A stretch of DNA of 64,000 nucleotides from Mesaphorura yosii (lineage: Eukaryota > Arthropoda > Collembola > Poduromorpha > Tullbergiidae). This document shows positions 60,687 to 64,000 of this stretch, in pieces (the first letter of the stretch is position 1; each line of letters opens with the position of its first letter). The notes beneath the pieces were generated by a model that was not told the origin of the DNA, searched no databases, and was given only the letters and a program-made list of their open reading frames with translations. Where the stretch lies: positions 1-64,000 of the forward strand of contig WIXG01000035.1 of assembly GCA_009869945.1 (NCBI GenBank). The letters are read 5' to 3'. The position numbers and the translations under genes were made by a program.

Positions 60687-60953
60687 TTAATCGGACTTCG
60701 AGTGCTTAGCCTCAGATGCACCATTTTCCTGTTGCATAGATTCCATGCGCTTTTGTTCCAGCTCTTTCATTTTTCCACTTTTGTGGTCAACGATCTGCAC
60801 ATCAAACATCCCAACTTTTTTCTTAGTGATTATCCTGTTCGACCCATCATCCAGCAAGCCAAACGGATTCCAAAATTTTAATATGAACGGTTGAATAAAC
60901 TTGTGCCAGACGAAGAGCAGCAGAGGAATAACGATACACGGAATGCACACCAT
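60687..60953 (-). CDS. C18orf32: UPF0729 family small membrane-associated protein (C18orf32 homologue)
   Basis: Single-exon coding region of 88 residues on the minus strand. The N-terminus MVCIPCIVIPLLLFVWHKF is the diagnostic start of UPF0729 (human C18orf32, an endoplasmic reticulum/lipid-droplet hairpin protein). A hydrophobic stretch to about residue 30 is followed by NPFG and a hydrophilic, Lys/Glu-rich tail. Length fits the family (76-90). An AATAAA on the minus strand lies at 60543-60538. No signal peptide cleavage is expected. Confidence 0.92.
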   Translation of the reverse strand: MVCIPCIVIPLLLFVWHKFIQPFILKFWNPFGLLDDGSNRIITKKKVGMFDVQIVDHKSGKMKELEQKRMESMQQENGASEAKHSKSD

Positions 60954-61838
60954 CCTTAGTTTTTGTGGTCAACTAAATTCAGTTTATAGTGACTAGAAAG
61001 TGAGATTAGCCTGACCCTTTGCTCTCTGCAGATCTTGATTCTTGAACTCTGACTAAGCAATACAAGCAGTCTGGAAAGTCTGGATTGTATTCTCAGTGAT
61101 TCCAATCTGAAAACAGTGAACCATAATTCTATCATATTTTTGAACTTTCTGAATTCCAGATTTGTATGAACTAAGGAGGGGTTTGTCACCTTTCGCAACC
61201 TGAAAATGAATTATGCCGCAAACACAGTAGGCAGATACTGTTCCAGGCTGGAAAGTAAAACTGGTGACAATGATGAGAGAATCGTAATTAGCGAAAATTA
61301 CTGGTCGTTAATTCAGGAAACCGAAATAGGAACGAATTAGTTAGTTTTGTCTTTTGCTATAAAACAAATTCGGGTTTGACTCGTTTGAAGCTCTACTTGT
61401 AGTTTGAAATATCATCCAACTTTTCGCTACGGTTGCATTGCGGTGTGCGCAATTTAGTCGAGGTTGTCACTGCATTGTTCATGTTGAAAACTTTTTATTA
61501 TCCACGAGGACCTGCAAAATCGAATGACCTACCAGAGAATGAATCATGAACCATATCATTTTTAGCGGCATGGTATCAATCGTTTTGGGGATGGCTTGAA
61601 TTTCAGCCTAATTTTATTGATTAAAATAAAATTGACACACGATTCCATAAAATAACATAAGGAACGACTCTTCTCAGACCCAGAGTTTCTTTGCGGCTGA
61701 GAATTCTGTTAAAAACTATAAACATTATAACGGAAACATTACTAAGGACCACTACAGGCAGACTCCATGACCGTGAAACAATTTCTACTTTGACTCTTTC
61801 TGTGCTAGTGTCTAGAAGACGGAAGATGATTCTGGAAA
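60954..61838. other. Intergenic region between TMEM192 and C18orf32 homologue
   Basis: About 0.9 kb of AT-rich spacer. A minus-strand AATAAA at 61618-61613 fits TMEM192 (about 220 nt past its stop). No other gene seen. Confidence 0.5.
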
Positions 61839-63101
61839 TTAGAAGTTCATCGTGGTTGCTTGCCGTTGCTCGTTTAATTGCCGACTCAACTCCAAAACGG
61901 TCTTTCTTAGCATTGAGTTATGCTCTTTGTAATAACGAATCATATCTGCTTGTCTCTCGTAGATTTCTTCGTCAATCATACCAGGGCTGTAAAAAATTAG
62001 TCAGGTAATGATGGTATTGTTCTCACAGAGTGTGTCATTGACTGCAGAAAACAAAAGTTACCTTTGCAATTGCGAACCAAACTCTTGCCCAAAAGTGCTG
62101 GATGTCATTACATCTTCTCGTAGCACATCCGGTGGACACTTATAGTGGTTGAACTTCCACACACGGACTAAGCACAACAAAAGTAGGCAATGCTGAATTT
62201 CTATCTTATTGTGATTTTAAAGTGTGATAGTACTTACGTAAGTAGGGAATGAGAACTGCAAGCATCAAGACAAACTCAATGCCAATGCATATCGTTACGT
62301 ATTCACTCTTCTTCAGCTTAATCGTTTCTCCACAATCAGTTTCATTATGGCAATGGTCATGGAGAATCGTTGTGATTGTCAAGAGTAAAGTGCTCCCTTC
62401 AATAAATTCAGAAGCATATTAATTCCCATCTTAATGACAAGGTAACTTCTAACAAGAAACACCACGACTGACTTACATGTTGACACGATCCAAAATGGTA
62501 AATAACTTAACGTTCTTGTTTCGCTGTAGAACTCCAAATATCCCCGTCTCCTCAGTTTAATGTGCTGGTATTGAATGCACTGATCGCAGATCTAGTCATA
62601 ACAGAATTATGCTGTTATTGTTTCTCTATGGTCTTTAGTTTAGTGCTTACCAATGCAAATCCCCAAAACAAGCAATGAATATACAACAGTAGAGACAACG
62701 GCCGGATTCCAATGTAGCAATCATTATTTAAAGAGTTACACTCAAGTGGAATAATAATTGAAACTATGAAAATGGCCGTCTGTAAATAAACCAAATAATC
62801 CGGCCTTTAAATATTAAGATTATGACAAGTACAAGTACTTGCTGCTTACAGTGGTAAATAAAAGGGCTAATCCTGGTGTCATCGTGTTTAACGGTCGAAA
62901 TGTAACTCCTGAGGAATGTTGGTTCTGCGACGGAGGTGTTGGCTGAATAATGTTGACGTTGGGGTTGCTTGTCGAAATCAGTTGATTATTATCGCTGAAA
63001 TCTTCGTCTTCTGTCGTAGTTTGGCGAATACCGTCATCATCTTGCTCGTCTCCAGTTCCAAGCGTTGGCGAGAACGATCTCATCACGGGGGAGAATGACA
63101 T
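61839..63101 (-). CDS. TMEM192: Lysosomal/late-endosomal membrane protein TMEM192
   Basis: Four-pass lysosomal membrane protein. Six minus-strand exons: 63101-62850, 62779-62651, 62591-62477, 62396-62238, 62167-62062, 61986-61839 (phases 0, 0, 1, 1, 2), 302 residues (human 271). A polar, acidic N-terminus of about 70 residues precedes the membrane segments (LALLFTTTAIFIVSIIIPL, LYIHCLFWGFALI, FWIVSTWSTLLLTITTIL, VTICIGIEFVLMLAVLIPYL). Family signatures are CIQYQHIKLRRRGY after the second helix and the C-terminal coiled part EEIYERQADMIRYYKEHNSM, which matches the human EKQGDTIEYLKRHNALL region. The N-terminal acidic stretch holds no classical dileucine lysosomal signal that I can pick out. 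Confidence 0.94.
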
Positions 63102-63613
63102 TTTGTTCTATGCCAGAGAAGGACCCGTCTTATACCTTGACTTAATAGTCGGAAATCTAGGAAGTACTAGAGTGAAATCTCGGAAGAATCTTACCATTTT
63201 GCCGTCCACGCCACCAAGGCTTACCATCGCATCAATTTTCTCTAGATGTTAGTAATTCTCAAAGTTCAGGTGCGGAGTATGCGACTATTTACATAATGAC
63301 GGTTTGAAGATGACCTTTTCTTCCTCTTTTAGCTCCTGCAGAAACAGTGGCCCTACGCTCTGTGAATGTACGTTATTTAAATCTAAACTTTAACTGTGAA
63401 AAATCTCCAGCTCTGCCCGTTTTGATGTTACGAAATGATTCATGTTTTTGCCTGTTTTGCATTTGATTGCGCGCAACTCGATTTGTACGGCGATTCGCGT
63501 TTTATCCGGTCTGTCGTGAGACAAAGGAACCAGTTCAATGTCAAATTATGGCTGGTAACATGGGACAATAAAATTGAGCATTATGAAACTTTCTACTGCA
63601 GATTTCCTTAAAC
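63102..63613. other. Intergenic region upstream of TMEM192
   Basis: About 0.5 kb with no ORF; presumably the TMEM192 promoter and possibly that of the small plus-strand ORF that follows. Confidence 0.4.
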
Positions 63614-63739
63614 ATGGGACTTTCACTTGTCCTTTTAGCTTGGGCATCTACCACCAGTACCTCGATAAGGTATTTAACAATTAAAATTGGAAGCGGCGAC
63701 GACGACGAAGCGAGTCAACTCAATCCACCAGGCAAATGA
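63614..63739 (+). CDS. Possible 41-residue micropeptide
   Basis: ATG to TGA with no intron. A hydrophobic N-terminal stretch (LSLVLLAWA) is followed by a polar, acidic tail (GSGDDDEASQLNPPGK). It could be a small single-pass membrane protein or a chance ORF. A GTAAGT a few bases after the stop hints that the transcript, if any, is spliced there. I do not recognise it. Confidence 0.3.
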   Translation: MGLSLVLLAWASTTSTSIRYLTIKIGSGDDDEASQLNPPGK

Positions 63740-63780
63740 AACGCGTAAGTACATCTCAAAACATGAGCCAGGCTCCACTT

Positions 63781-63968
63781 CTAGAGATGTGTTGTAGTAG
63801 TACTCTGACCATCATGTCTTCCAATGTCTTCGGGTTTTCCCGAAGTTTGGTGCACGTTGAATCCGCGCAGAATTTCCCGAACGTCGGCTCTCTGTCGCTC
63901 ACGAGCCAGAACCATGTAGTCGGTTTCAATTCCAAATCTCTTGATCTCAGGATTTTCTAAAAATAGCT
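63781..63968 (-). CDS. Partial coding exon at right edge, unknown protein
   Basis: Minus-strand open frame ending in TAG at 63783-63781. It reads LENPEIKRFGIETDYMVLA and then a charged helix-like ERQRADVREILRG. Acceptor-like sequence (TTTCTACAAGACAG) just upstream suggests the 3'-terminal exon of a gene whose other exons lie beyond the window. The start of the exon is uncertain by a few codons. Composition is protein-like, but I do not recognise the family. Confidence 0.4.
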
Positions 63969-64000
63969 GTCTTGTAGAAAGTATGGACAATTTAAGGTTA

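Overview
The window is nuclear DNA from an animal. It holds multi-exon genes with short GT-AG introns (mostly about 55-100 nt), AATAAA polyadenylation signals and clear metazoan orthologues (vnd/NKX2-2, MAN2C1, ABCB6, TMEM192, mitoribosomal proteins). A ZAD-type zinc-finger gene and a TCAGT initiator with a correctly spaced TATA box point to an arthropod, and the ZAD more to the pancrustacean side. I cannot name the species. No tRNA, rRNA, CRISPR or bacterial features were seen. I worked out exon borders by hand from splice signals, reading phase and protein family knowledge. In almost every gene the exon phases add up to an intact frame.

Left part (1-16.2 kb): a Gly/Ser-rich secreted protein on the minus strand, running off the left edge through a 24-bp coding minisatellite; an SLC4 anion exchanger (3991-10164, +); and cytosolic alpha-mannosidase MAN2C1 (11728-16244, +). 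Middle (16.2-35 kb): a sparse region holding the neural homeobox gene vnd/NKX2-2 (21993-26891, -) flanked by about 5.7 and 7.8 kb without recognisable genes, as is common around developmental regulators. A 444-bp hAT-like MITE (34729-35172) sits in the 3' end of a CD36/SR-B scavenger receptor gene (35156-37525, -) and supplies its stop codon.

Right part (38.6-64 kb) is gene-dense: a 1340-residue secreted protein made almost wholly of about 49 degenerate 24-residue repeats (38632-43952, +); a ZAD plus nine-finger C2H2 factor (-); two tandem prepro-knottin genes (+) with identical cysteine spacing; a FAXDC2-like sterol/fatty-acid hydroxylase (-); ABCB6 (-); a small unknown two-exon gene (+); a head-to-head pair of mitochondrial large-subunit ribosomal protein genes (mL54 -, uL24m +); a nucleolar FKBP (+); a UPF0729/C18orf32 gene (-); TMEM192 (-); a micropeptide ORF (+); and a partial exon at the right edge.

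Most genes are unrelated housekeeping or membrane genes. The functional links visible are the mitoribosomal pair sharing one upstream region and the knottin pair. Several convergent neighbours are packed tail-to-tail with 24-155 bp between stop codons. The least explained and most interesting items are the 49-repeat solenoid-like secreted protein, the knottin pair, and the exonised MITE in the CD36 gene.
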